Origin: Sulfurimonas sp.
Lineage (GTDB): Bacteria > Campylobacterota > Campylobacteria > Campylobacterales > Sulfurimonadaceae
DNA: 40,949 nucleotides
Direction: 5' to 3'
Assembly: GCA_027083035.1 (NCBI GenBank)
Contig: JALWSY010000162.1
Span: 1 to 40,949 of the forward strand
Within the stretch, counting starts at the first letter, position 1. Each line of letters begins with the position of its first letter. Shown in pieces: positions 8,795 through 17,638 of this stretch. The notes under the pieces are model-generated. The model worked only from the letters and a program-made list of their open reading frames with translations, made no database searches and had not been told where the DNA came from. Both the position numbers and the translations under genes were made by a program.

Positions 8795-8847
8795 GGTAAG
8801 CTCCTTTTACTGGTATCCCACCCAACACAACCCACTAAAAATTTAGC

Positions 8848-8939
8848 AAAAAAAAAGGGTAACTAGAAAAACTAGTTACCCTTTTCTCATCCCAATAACT
8901 GTGGTAATCAATCACAGTACAAAGGAGTTACCTTGTTAC
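8848..8939 (-). ncRNA. predicted ~92-nt antisense small RNA
   Basis: An extended -10 box TGTTATAAT ends at 8946, predicting a start at G8939. The RNA would carry a 5' segment complementary to the micro-ORF ribosome-binding site, a small hairpin ACTGTG/CACAGT with a 9-base loop, and a terminator with a 14-bp stem followed by nine or more T residues ending near 8848. The segment contains no convincing coding frame. It fits an antitoxin-type RNA encoded in tandem upstream of its target. Existence of the transcript is inferred from promoter and terminator only. Confidence 0.5.
8853..8885. terminator. strong bidirectional intrinsic terminator
   Basis: Arms 8857-8866 and 8872-8881 (GGGTAACTAG/CTAGTTACCC) pair perfectly around a 5-base loop, and the flanking A and T runs extend the stem to 14 bp. 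On the minus strand it is followed by nine T residues (8856-8848), on the plus strand by TTTT. It would end the small RNA that starts near 8939. Confidence 0.75.
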
Positions 8940-8945
8940 ACGAGA

Positions 8946-8951
8946 ATTATA
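8946..8951 (-). promoter_or_regulatory. -10 box of the predicted small RNA
   Basis: A perfect TATAAT preceded by TGT makes an extended -10 element (TGnTATAAT) on the minus strand. It is the best promoter match in the 8657-9140 gap and has no protein gene behind it other than the micro-ORF. Confidence 0.6.
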
Positions 8952-9050
8952 ACACAAATAATGAAAATAACGAAAAATTTAGCCATAAAAACTAAGAGTT
9001 TTTGATTTATGAGTATCAGATTTAGATATTTTTGAGAAGAATATTATAAG

Positions 9051-9140
9051 AAAAATAAGTATGCAGATACAAGGCGCACGCTGAGGAAGCATACGCCAGT
9101 ATATGACGAGGTGAGCAACGCAGTAGATGCGTGCTTATTT

Positions 9141-9142
<2 letters not shown>
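9051..9142. repeat. 92-base palindromic element downstream of ilvC
   Basis: The ends AAAAATAAG (9051-9059) and CTTATTTTT (9134-9142) pair perfectly, and the next bases (TATGCA against TGCGTG, then TAC against GTA) continue with G-T pairs and a two-base mismatch. Inside is a second hairpin, GGCG..GCT/AGC..CGCC, near 9072-9096. The right end overlaps the ilvC stop, so as RNA this would be a large ilvC terminator or stability structure. The GC-rich interior, with AACGCAGTA and GAGGTGAGC, is unlike the surroundings and recalls mobile REP-like palindromes. That resemblance is from memory. Confidence 0.6.
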
Positions 9143-10184
<1,042 letters not shown>

Positions 10185-10215
10185 CTAAGAGCCTTGCCCT
10201 TATAAAATTTGTGGC

Positions 10216-10221
10216 ATTATA
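10216..10221 (-). promoter_or_regulatory. ilvC -10 box
   Basis: Minus-strand TATAAT (context GGAGTATAATGCC) gives a leader of about 45 bases. I see no attenuator-like run of branched-chain codons in that leader. Confidence 0.55.
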
Positions 10222-10297
10222 CTCCAACTTTGGTAAAACTTTTATTAGTTTAAGCTTATTTTTTTTTCTAGTATTATCTGTTTAATCTCACACTCTG

Positions 10298-10303
10298 TAT
10301 AAT
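10298..10303 (+). promoter_or_regulatory. -10 box of the acidic protein / NYN gene pair
   Basis: Plus-strand TATAAT predicts a start near 10310. That leaves GGAG at 10317-10320 as ribosome-binding site for the ATG at 10327 rather than the ATG at 10315. Confidence 0.55.
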
Positions 10304-10326
10304 ACGGAAAAAATATGGAGCTATTT

Positions 10327-10977
10327 ATGAGAAAATTCAACCTTTTTAAAGAGATAATTACAACTGACAAAGCAGAGCTACTCAAAGCCATTAACTCAGC
10401 AAAATCCTTTGGTATCAACATTCAAGGTGAAATCAAGTATGCACCTTATGATGCAAAAGAGGTACTTATCTTTAGTGGTAAACATACTCCAGAACCTCTA
10501 AGCGCACTTACTCCCCCAACTCCCATAAAGATAGAAAATATCCTTGGTCCAAACTACCAGATAGTAGAAGATGATGATAGGGTACTTATTAAAGCATTTT
10601 CAAATTGGCAGGAGATTATCGGTTTTAATATGCCTCGTTGCTCCTATGATGACACAACAGCAGATGGTGTTGCAGAGTTTTCAAACAGAGATCTCGAAGA
10701 GATAGGGTGGCAGGCAACGGAGTTTGATGTAGATTACAGAGATCTTGTAGATGAGTTAGAAGCGAAGTGTGAGGGTGTGGTTATCTGCATCGAGCAAGAG
10801 GAGCCTTATCAGTTTAGTGGACTTGGATTTATTGCAGATGATAAAGAGGCGTATGATGTACTCTTCGCCTACTGTAAAAATCATGTTCAAGAGAAACTTG
10901 AAAATGACCCAGACTTTGCAAAAGAGACTCTCACAGATGATGAAGAGGAAGCGGCAGAGTTCTTTGGTCTGCTGTAG
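10327..10977 (+). CDS. unknown acidic protein paired with a NYN-domain gene
   Basis: I do not recognise this protein. From ATG 10327 it has 216 residues, begins MRKFNLFKEIITTDKAELLK and is acidic, especially at its end (DDEEEAAEFFGLL). It has no signal peptide, membrane segment or clear catalytic motif. I prefer this start over ATG 10315 because GGAG stands 6 bases upstream and the predicted transcription start leaves no room for a site before 10315. The NYN-type nuclease gene begins 8 bases after its stop, so the two are probably one operon and may work together. It is not obviously horizontally acquired. Confidence 0.7.
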   Translation: MRKFNLFKEIITTDKAELLKAINSAKSFGINIQGEIKYAPYDAKEVLIFSGKHTPEPLSALTPPTPIKIENILGPNYQIVEDDDRVLIKAFSNWQEIIGFNMPRCSYDDTTADGVAEFSNRDLEEIGWQATEFDVDYRDLVDELEAKCEGVVICIEQEEPYQFSGLGFIADDKEAYDVLFAYCKNHVQEKLENDPDFAKETLTDDEEEAAEFFGLL

Positions 10978-10985
10978 GTTTTTTT

Positions 10986-11723
10986 GTGTCTTTTAACTCT
11001 CAAGCAATTTACATAGAGAAGAGGTATCGAGGGAGTGTGGAGCTACCCGATAACCCAGAAGCCAAAAATATCTTCTTTCGCATCAAGCAAGCCTATGCTA
11101 ATCATGAAAAGATTACCCTGCATCTCCTCTTTAGCAAAACAAAACTTGCCAAACTCAAAAAGTATCAAAAAGGTGCATCGAGTGTGGAACTTGACAACAT
11201 TGCACTTTATATGCAGATGGGTGAAATCTTAAGCTTTAACACAGCCGATGCAGTAAAGCTGAAAAACACAATTTTATGCATCAATGATAAAGCACACTCC
11301 AGTTTTAACATCACAAAACGGCTCAAACTCATCAACAAAAAGCATAAAAGTAAAGCAGATAGAAGCTATCTCTTTTGGGATATAGAGAACTTCTCCTCCA
11401 TCGCCTCTATCTTTTCAGATATCATAGAGCCGTATGAGGTCAATGATGCAGATATCTATCTTGCTGCAAATCCCGACTCTCTATATCTTAAAAAAGCAGA
11501 GTGGGAGGCGAACTTATATGATTACGGTAAAACACTCAATTCATTTGAATTTATAAAGTGCGACCATGGAAAGAATGTAGCAGATGATATCCTCTTGCAA
11601 CGCTATAAAGAAGCACAACTACAAAATGCCAATGTATTTATTCTTACCTTTGATAGAGAGCTTAAAGAGCGTTTTTTGGAGGCTACTCATAAAAGTAATA
11701 ACCTCTTTATAATGGGAAAGTAG
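10986..11723 (+). CDS. NYN/PIN-like domain protein, putative RNase
   Basis: This 245-residue protein has an N-terminal part of unknown nature (1-125) and a C-terminal half resembling a NYN (PIN-like) nuclease domain. SYLFWDIENFSS places Asp132 and Asn135 in the DxxN motif. NVADDILLQRYKEAQ (Asp200, Asp201) and VFILTFDRELKERF (Thr221, Asp223) match the later acidic motifs. Family knowledge suggests metal-dependent RNA cleavage. The start is GTG at 10986 with a weak site upstream. It is convergent with the FIST-GGDEF-EAL gene, one base apart. The domain call rests on motif spacing only. Confidence 0.65.
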   Translation: MSFNSQAIYIEKRYRGSVELPDNPEAKNIFFRIKQAYANHEKITLHLLFSKTKLAKLKKYQKGASSVELDNIALYMQMGEILSFNTADAVKLKNTILCINDKAHSSFNITKRLKLINKKHKSKADRSYLFWDIENFSSIASIFSDIIEPYEVNDADIYLAANPDSLYLKKAEWEANLYDYGKTLNSFEFIKCDHGKNVADDILLQRYKEAQLQNANVFILTFDRELKERFLEATHKSNNLFIMGK

Positions 11724-11724
11724 T

Positions 11725-14229
11725 TTATCTAGTTGTAGGAGATGGCTCTGCTAGATAGTAGCCTTGAATATACTCAATCCCAAGCTCTTTTACAACATCA
11801 AAGACCTCTTTTGAGTGTACAAACTCAGCAACGACTTTTTTATTTAATTTACGCGCAAAAACGATTATGGTCTCAACAACCAAACGTGCATTTTTATCTT
11901 TATCTATATTTTTAATAAGAGAGCCATCTATCTTCATAAAATCTGAGCGAATTTTTGTCATGTGTTCAAAGTTTGCAAAACCACTTCCAAAATCATCGAT
12001 GGCTATCTTCGCTCCTGCTTGATAGACAGCTTCAGTAAAGGCATCCACCCTTTCACTATTATCATTTTCCATAGTCTCAAGTATCTCTATAGTCAACTGT
12101 GAGGCGATACCATACTCCTCTATCTTCTCAAAGAGATACGCTCTTGTCTCTTCATTTAAGATATCACTAAAAGAGAGATTGATACTAAAGTTGTGCTGCT
12201 CTTTTTTAAAGTGTTGAAATGTTTTCTCTATCATTATTTTTGTTATCTGAGGGTAAAGTTTAATCTTTTGACTTACTTCTAAAAAAGCAAATGGAGAGAG
12301 TATATCCCCATTTGGAAGCCGGAGCCTCACAAGCGCCTCATACTTCTCAATCTCTTTCGTGTTCGTACTAAAGATGGGTTGAAAATAGGGGATGATTCTA
12401 TCTTGATGGATTGCATCTTTAATTCTGTTTGCGATTTGAATATTTTGTGCATACTGTTTAGAGAGTTTTAAATCTTCACTAAAAATCATATAATCTAAAC
12501 CTGCTCTCTTTGCGAGTTTAAGCGCCATATCTGCATTTACAAGACCTGTTTTGTCCTTGTTTATCATAGCCGCAGAGAGCGTTACTGAGACATGAGCAGA
12601 GTGTCCATCTTTCACAATAAAATCTTCATGCTCAATAGATGCTATACATCTCTTAATTCTCTCTTCTATACCACTCTTTGCAGAAGGTACTTCCAAAATA
12701 ATCGCGAACTCATCAGATGGGAGTTTAAAAACTTCGGCTTCCTCATCCTTTGTCAAATCTCGCAGCACCTTAGCTAGCTTTTTAAGAACATTATCACCTA
12801 TCTCATGCCCATAAAAATCATTTATAGTGGTAAAATCATCAATATTTATAAGAATAAGCATCTTACCTATACTCTCTGAGAGTTTGTTAATCAGACTGAG
12901 TCTATTTGGCAATTGCGTTAACTTATCATAGTAAGCCTGCTGATAGCTGTATGCTGAATTTTCCTCAATAGTTTTTTCTAGAAAACTATTGAGTTCCTCT
13001 AGTTCTTTAGAGACTACATTTGCTAAATGTGCCAAAATATGTTTGGAATTTACTGCATCATTTTGAGGCTCTTTAATAGAGACAATCTCTCTGTTTGCTA
13101 CTAAAGAAGAACTTTCGGTAAGGGCTAAAACCGTCATTGTCTCATTGAGTAGGTGATTCGATTCATTAGCATTAAAAAATTCACCATAGGTAAAAAATCC
13201 AGAGACATTACCTAAGCTTTGCAAAGGTCTAAGTTCATCACGAATACGCTCTCCTAAAAATCGGCGTCTTGCCATACAGGAGTAGATAAACACACCCTCT
13301 GCTTGGTATTTAATATCATTCATAAGTTTTTTTGCATTGTAGTCACTATGCAGTAAAATTGTCTCTATATCTCCAACACCAAAACGGACACTCTCACCCT
13401 CTTCAATATTTCCTGCAAATGTGAGCGAACCATCATCATGCTTCAAAACAACAGCTCGTCCAATAGAGAGATTAGCTTTTTCACAAATAAGCGGAAACTC
13501 TACCCCTATTTGTGGTAATTTTGAAACAAATTCATGTCCCATATATTTTGCATACACCTCTACAGCCGCTATACCGTCTATCTCATAAACTCTATTTTTT
13601 ACAGACTTTGTCACTACCATCTTTTTACCAATTGCAGTCCAATCAAATGTATAACTTTTTGAAACATGAAGTGTTTCACTTGCAAGTGAAACACCGACTG
13701 CTCCACTACTGCTTATCTCTTCATTATCAAAAACAAATGTCTCAATGACTTTGCCATTATCCGCTGCAAGTCCACCCGCTAAAGGAACATTTTGAAGTAC
13801 ACTATTCACACCTCTTGCAAACTCTTCACCATTTGTATTGATGCCATCTGCAAAGCTAATGATAACTTTTGTATTTTCTTCACCTACTCGCTTCGCTAAA
13901 GCTACACCTGATTCAAAACTGTTTTCATAATTATCTAAGTGTTTTACTAGAGCTGACTTAAGTTTTACAGAGTCAAAAAGACTAAAGCTCGCAACACTCT
14001 TTGTTGCAACATAGACCTCTTCATTCTCTATTATGCCATCTGTCGTTGTACCAATAAGGGTAGCATGAGGAAATGTTTTCGTGATGTACGACTGGTATTT
14101 CCTAATAGTTTTTAAATCATTGTTCGCACAAAAAAGCTGTATCAGTACAGACGAACTGCTGTATAGTTCCCCATCAACAATACCATCCAACTCTTCTATT
14201 TGCTCAAAACTGTATATAAAATTCTTCAT
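11725..14229 (-). CDS. FIST sensor with degenerate GGDEF and intact EAL domain
   Basis: The 834-residue protein has a FIST_N domain (about 28-210) and FIST_C (about 225-365, with YSCMARRRFLG), then a GGDEF fold (435-585) and an EAL domain (600-830). FIST domains are thought to bind small ligands. The GGDEF signature is PSDEF at 504-508, so cyclase activity is unlikely. The EAL domain keeps KYEALVRLRL (Glu631), IEILET, IDDFGSGFAN, MKIDGSLI and QGYYLAEP, so cyclic-di-GMP hydrolysis is likely. There are no membrane segments, so it acts in the cytoplasm. An extended -10 box ends 7 bases before the ATG with no Shine-Dalgarno sequence. Confidence 0.88.
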   Translation of the reverse strand: MKNFIYSFEQIEELDGIVDGELYSSSSVLIQLFCANNDLKTIRKYQSYITKTFPHATLIGTTTDGIIENEEVYVATKSVASFSLFDSVKLKSALVKHLDNYENSFESGVALAKRVGEENTKVIISFADGINTNGEEFARGVNSVLQNVPLAGGLAADNGKVIETFVFDNEEISSSGAVGVSLASETLHVSKSYTFDWTAIGKKMVVTKSVKNRVYEIDGIAAVEVYAKYMGHEFVSKLPQIGVEFPLICEKANLSIGRAVVLKHDDGSLTFAGNIEEGESVRFGVGDIETILLHSDYNAKKLMNDIKYQAEGVFIYSCMARRRFLGERIRDELRPLQSLGNVSGFFTYGEFFNANESNHLLNETMTVLALTESSSLVANREIVSIKEPQNDAVNSKHILAHLANVVSKELEELNSFLEKTIEENSAYSYQQAYYDKLTQLPNRLSLINKLSESIGKMLILINIDDFTTINDFYGHEIGDNVLKKLAKVLRDLTKDEEAEVFKLPSDEFAIILEVPSAKSGIEERIKRCIASIEHEDFIVKDGHSAHVSVTLSAAMINKDKTGLVNADMALKLAKRAGLDYMIFSEDLKLSKQYAQNIQIANRIKDAIHQDRIIPYFQPIFSTNTKEIEKYEALVRLRLPNGDILSPFAFLEVSQKIKLYPQITKIMIEKTFQHFKKEQHNFSINLSFSDILNEETRAYLFEKIEEYGIASQLTIEILETMENDNSERVDAFTEAVYQAGAKIAIDDFGSGFANFEHMTKIRSDFMKIDGSLIKNIDKDKNARLVVETIIVFARKLNKKVVAEFVHSKEVFDVVKELGIEYIQGYYLAEPSPTTR

Positions 14230-14236
14230 TGCGCTT

Positions 14237-14242
14237 ATTCTA
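14237..14242 (-). promoter_or_regulatory. -10 box, implies leaderless mRNA for the FIST protein
   Basis: TGCTAGAAT on the minus strand is an extended -10 element separated from the ATG by AAGCGCA only. Transcription should start at or next to the start codon. Confidence 0.5.
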
Positions 14243-14277
14243 GCATATTTAAAACTTACAAAAACTTAAGAAAATGC

Positions 14278-14994
14278 CTAAATAAGCATAATATACTTTT
14301 GATGTATTATAAAAAAAGTAAATAATATGGGTTGATGCACTAAATAAATTAAAAGTGAGTGTTTCCCCATAAAACTAAAAAACCTGTTGACTCTATTTTG
14401 TGCATTAAAAAAGTCTGTATAAAAAACTTTTTCATGCAAACCAAATCTTGCAAAACTCATCCCAAGGAGAAAAACACCAAACCAAGGAACGACATTTGCC
14501 AAATCCTCTGTATAACGTACAGGAAGGTGCAAAGGCTCTTGCAGCAGTAAAAAGAGCCAATGCATACTTAAAAAGTGAAAATTATATCCTGCGATAATGA
14601 TAATACCTACTACAAAAGCAAGTTTTGGAGTTTTTAAAAAGAGCAGGCCAGCAAGAGATGCAAAGAGAAAAAAGTGCAAAATGCCAAAGTATATCCATGT
14701 ATTTGGAAACTGCGTGTAGCTCCCTACAGAGACAAGAATAGATGCCCCTCCCAAAATCAACACGCGTTTTTTTACTTTGTGCCAATATATCCTCTCTTTG
14801 TGTGCCAAAACTAAACTAATCCCCGCAGCAAAGACAAACATCGAGACAATCACAAAACGAAAATATCGCCAAAAATCCCCATGTTTCAAATCAAGCGCAA
14901 CGATATCAAAGTTATTGAGATCAAAGGAGAAGTGAAAGATTATCATCAAAAAAAGAGCATATCCTCTAAAAATGTCTAAGCCTTGAAGTCTAAT
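14278..14994 (-). CDS. DUF1624/HGSNAT-like multipass membrane protein
   Basis: This protein has the RLQGLDIFRGYALFLMIIFHF opening typical of DUF1624/heparan-alpha-glucosaminide N-acetyltransferase-like proteins, a membrane acyltransferase-like family with no settled bacterial role. About seven hydrophobic segments follow, ending GKHSLLIYLVHQPILFTFFI. The start is unusual. No ATG lies upstream of the first helix, but ATT at 14994 is preceded by AGAGGAG at a 6-base spacing and overlaps the ruvX stop (CATTAG). Upstream GTG or TTG codons, up to 15057, would make a long overlap with ruvX and an unrelated N-terminus. It is the last gene of the rpmH-to-ruvX run. Confidence 0.75.
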   Translation of the reverse strand: MRLQGLDIFRGYALFLMIIFHFSFDLNNFDIVALDLKHGDFWRYFRFVIVSMFVFAAGISLVLAHKERIYWHKVKKRVLILGGASILVSVGSYTQFPNTWIYFGILHFFLFASLAGLLFLKTPKLAFVVGIIIIAGYNFHFLSMHWLFLLLQEPLHLPVRYTEDLANVVPWFGVFLLGMSFARFGLHEKVFYTDFFNAQNRVNRFFSFMGKHSLLIYLVHQPILFTFFIIHQKYIMLI

Positions 14995-15391
14995 GGTCTG
15001 CTCCTCTAGCGCGTAAATAACGCTCAAGTATAACCATCGCGGAGATAGAGTCAACACGCCCGTCGCGTATATACTTTATCTCGCCTTTCATTCTGTTTTC
15101 TGCTTCGAGTGAGCTTCCTGCCTCATCTTGATAGATAATCTTCCCCTCAAAAGCAACCAGATTCATAAAGTGTGCAATGCGGCGACGCATCTCCTCCTCA
15201 CTACTCCCTCCAAGAGGTATCCCAATGACTACTGCATCAACCTCCCACTCTAAAAGCACTTTTTTTACTTCATTTGAAGCTTGATTACGATTTTTGCGGA
15301 TGATGGCAGGCAGAGGAGTAACGATATCTTTATGTGCAGAGTAGGCAAGTCCTATGCGTTTGAGTCCTAAATCTATGGCGATATACTTCAC
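14990..15391 (-). CDS. ruvX: Holliday junction resolvase-like / pre-16S rRNA nuclease YqgF
   Basis: YqgF/RuvX is an RNase H-fold nuclease that matures the 5' end of 16S rRNA. The 133-residue protein starts MKYIAIDLGLKRIGLAYS, with Asp6 as the first catalytic acid, and has IGIPLGG in the middle and DEAGSSLEA and RVDSISAMVILERYL with the later acidic residues. I chose GTG at 15391, which overlaps the mnmE stop as TAGTG and has GGGGA upstream, rather than the upstream ATG at 15406 inside mnmE. It is tightly coupled to mnmE, and its stop overlaps the start of the next gene. Confidence 0.92.
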   Translation of the reverse strand: MKYIAIDLGLKRIGLAYSAHKDIVTPLPAIIRKNRNQASNEVKKVLLEWEVDAVVIGIPLGGSSEEEMRRRIAHFMNLVAFEGKIIYQDEAGSSLEAENRMKGEIKYIRDGRVDSISAMVILERYLRARGADH

Positions 15392-16728
15392 TATTTCCCC
15401 AAACAAAAAGAGCCAAACATTTTATCGAGCATCTCATCATTCTCAAAAGGTCTTGTGATACTACTCATCTCTTTGACTGCCTCATTAAGATGAAAAGAGA
15501 AAATCTCCAACTCTCCATCAAAGAGAGGCACAAATGACTCTTGGATATTTTGCATAGTTGCTTCTACTGCCTCTATCTGACGAGAGGAGATAAGCATCAT
15601 CTCATCAGAGCTGTTTTTAACATTCATAATAGCCTCTAACTGCTCTATAAGTGCGGAGACATCATCTTTTGAGTTTAGCTCCAAATCAAAAGAGAGTCCC
15701 TCTAAATGAAACTTCTGCGGCAAGTCTATCTTATTTTTAATCACAATAATCTCTTTTTGCTCTCTGTTTTCTTCTAAAAGTTTTGCTATCTTTGCATCTT
15801 CATCATCACTCTCTCTCGAACTGTCAAAAAGAGCCACTACAATGTCTGCTGCTTCTATAGCTTCCAAACTTCTCTCTATCCCAATGCGTTCTATTGCATC
15901 ATCAGCTTCTCGAATTCCGGCTGTGTCAACTATCTTTATAAGGTGTGTACCGATTTTCACCTGCTCTTCTATAGTGTCACGCGTAGTACCTGCGATATCG
16001 CTTACTATGGCTCTATTAAAGTTTAAGAGGGCATTGAGCAGAGAGCTTTTTCCTACATTTGGTTTGCCTACGATGGCAACGCGAAAGCCCTGCATCAAAC
16101 CTTCACGAGATTTTGAAGCTTGCAATGTTTTTGCTAAGAGCTTATGAAGTTCTTTGAGTTGTAACTCAATCTGCTTCACCAAATCTTCAGGCAAATCCTC
16201 TTCCGCATAATCGATACTCACTTCACTAAAGGCGAGAATGTGAATAATGGCATCACGCACCTCCTCTATAAACTCTTTGAGTGAGCCTTTCATCTGTGTA
16301 GCCAAAATCTTTGCTGCATCTTCGCTCTTTGCCTCTATAAGTTGGGCTATTGCCTCAGCTTCACTTAAATCTATACGACCATTTAAAAAGGCACGCTTAG
16401 AGAACTCTCCAGCAGTTGCAAGTCTCGCACCCGCTTTGAGTGTCGCTTTTAAAATGCTCTGCGCTACGATAAAACCACCATGACACTGAATCTCAATAAC
16501 ATCTTCGGCTGTAAAAGAGAATGGTGCTTGAAAGTAGATAAGGATAGACTCATCTATAAGCGCATCATCTGCATCATAGATATTTGTCAAAGTAGCATAA
16601 CGCGGGGTAAAGCTCTCTTTTTTAGAGAGCTTTTTTGCTATCTCTAAAGCCCTCTCTCCGCTTATACGAATGATAGCTATAGAGCCTATGCCATTGGCTG
16701 TTGCAATGGCTGAGATAGTATCATGCAT
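15391..16728 (-). CDS. mnmE: tRNA modification GTPase MnmE
   Basis: MnmE, with MnmG, installs the carboxymethylaminomethyl group on U34 of certain tRNAs. The 445 residues comprise an N-terminal folate-binding domain (MHDTISAIATANGIGSIAIIRISG), helical segments and an inserted G domain with GKPNVGKSSL near residue 220, DTAG and NKIDL. The protein ends FCLGK, which includes the conserved near-terminal cysteine. It starts 2 bases after the jag stop. The jag-mnmE-ruvX order is as expected for this phylum. Confidence 0.97.
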   Translation of the reverse strand: MHDTISAIATANGIGSIAIIRISGERALEIAKKLSKKESFTPRYATLTNIYDADDALIDESILIYFQAPFSFTAEDVIEIQCHGGFIVAQSILKATLKAGARLATAGEFSKRAFLNGRIDLSEAEAIAQLIEAKSEDAAKILATQMKGSLKEFIEEVRDAIIHILAFSEVSIDYAEEDLPEDLVKQIELQLKELHKLLAKTLQASKSREGLMQGFRVAIVGKPNVGKSSLLNALLNFNRAIVSDIAGTTRDTIEEQVKIGTHLIKIVDTAGIREADDAIERIGIERSLEAIEAADIVVALFDSSRESDDEDAKIAKLLEENREQKEIIVIKNKIDLPQKFHLEGLSFDLELNSKDDVSALIEQLEAIMNVKNSSDEMMLISSRQIEAVEATMQNIQESFVPLFDGELEIFSFHLNEAVKEMSSITRPFENDEMLDKMFGSFCLGK

Positions 16729-16730
16729 AC

Positions 16731-17636
16731 TTAGTTATTGTAGTAATCATTTACTATGATATACTTCAGACCATCACGTGTAGAGCGGATAACTACATAC
16801 TTATCTGGGTAACGCTCTCGCAGCTCTTTCAGGGCTATCTGCACTAGCACACCATCGAGTATCTTTGTCTGTGCGCGACCATCCCTATCAATACTCTCGC
16901 ATACACTCTCCAAGTAGCGCCCCACAGACTCCTCTTGATTTTTCAAAAACTCTGCTATCTCAAGACGCAGTTGCAGCTCATACCTTGCATTTATCCAGTT
17001 AAAAATCATGTATGAGAGTGCTTTATATCGATACCCCTCTTTACCTATAAGTAGAGCTGCATCATCACCCTTAAACTCTATGAGAAGTGTCTGTGCATCA
17101 TAAGCACTCACTTCAATTTTTTCTATGTTAAAGCAGGTAAGATTAAAGAGTTTATTTATTTCTAAATCTACCTCTTTTGCGATACTCTCTACCCTCTCTT
17201 GAGATGCGACTTCCTCTGCATCTTCAGGCTCCTCATTCTCATCATAGGCATCATCATAATCTGCTGTATATTCAAGCCCACTCCCTAAATCATCCTCTTC
17301 ATCATCCTGATCACTCACAAATGATGCAGGCATGATAGTATCATTAAAGATAGTGTGAGCCTCTTTCTCTTCTATCTCTTGCTCCTCTTCTTCTACTGCT
17401 TGAGGCTCTACACCCTTCTGAGATGGGGTCTCCTTAACGGAAGTTTCTACTTTCTCTGCTACTCGCGTTGTTGTTGTGGGTACAGCTACAATGATAGCAC
17501 TCTTTTTAAAGAGTCCTAAAAAACCTTTCGTTGGTTGTTGCACTATCTCTATGGTTAGTTCTGTAATCGAACAGTTAAAGTGTGTCGCGGCATCTTCGTA
17601 TGCTTGATTTAAACTCTCTGCTTCAATCTTTTTCAT
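16731..17636 (-). CDS. jag: Jag/KhpB-like RNA-binding protein
   Basis: Jag-family proteins bind RNA and are encoded next to yidC. From ATG 17636 the 301 residues contain an N-terminal Jag_N domain (IEAESLNQAYEDAATHFNCS), a long acidic linker (about 70-150, rich in Glu and Asp), and a KH domain with LLIGKEGYRYKAL. The C-terminal region is where R3H would lie. The usual RxxxH is not evident there (KELRERYPDKYVVIRS), so the R3H domain looks degenerate. A GTG at 17639 overlapping the yidC stop is an alternative start one codon upstream. The gene follows yidC directly. Confidence 0.88.
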   Translation of the reverse strand: MKKIEAESLNQAYEDAATHFNCSITELTIEIVQQPTKGFLGLFKKSAIIVAVPTTTTRVAEKVETSVKETPSQKGVEPQAVEEEEQEIEEKEAHTIFNDTIMPASFVSDQDDEEDDLGSGLEYTADYDDAYDENEEPEDAEEVASQERVESIAKEVDLEINKLFNLTCFNIEKIEVSAYDAQTLLIEFKGDDAALLIGKEGYRYKALSYMIFNWINARYELQLRLEIAEFLKNQEESVGRYLESVCESIDRDGRAQTKILDGVLVQIALKELRERYPDKYVVIRSTRDGLKYIIVNDYYNN

Positions 17637-17638
17637 CA

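Larger units (their letters stand above)
8787..8941. repeat. imperfect inverted repeat covering the micro-ORF start and the sRNA 5' end
   Basis: The arm at 8787-8812, read on the plus strand, matches the arm at 8915-8941, read on the minus strand, at 25 positions with three single-base insertions or deletions. The core is CAAGGTAA(G)CTCCTTT. About 100 bases containing a terminator hairpin separate the arms. Consequently the 5' end of an RNA starting near 8939 can pair with the AAGGAG and TTG start of the micro-ORF, in trans, or in cis on a read-through transcript. Confidence 0.8.

Noticed and set aside
8806-8834. Three GGG runs on the minus strand suggesting a G-quadruplex
   Set aside because: Only three runs of three G are present; a stable four-tract quadruplex is not supported.
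8769-8846. Plus-strand ATG ORF of 25 codons in the ilvC-bioD gap
   Set aside because: It has no ribosome-binding site, no hydrophobic or conserved character, and lies antisense to the better-supported micro-ORF.
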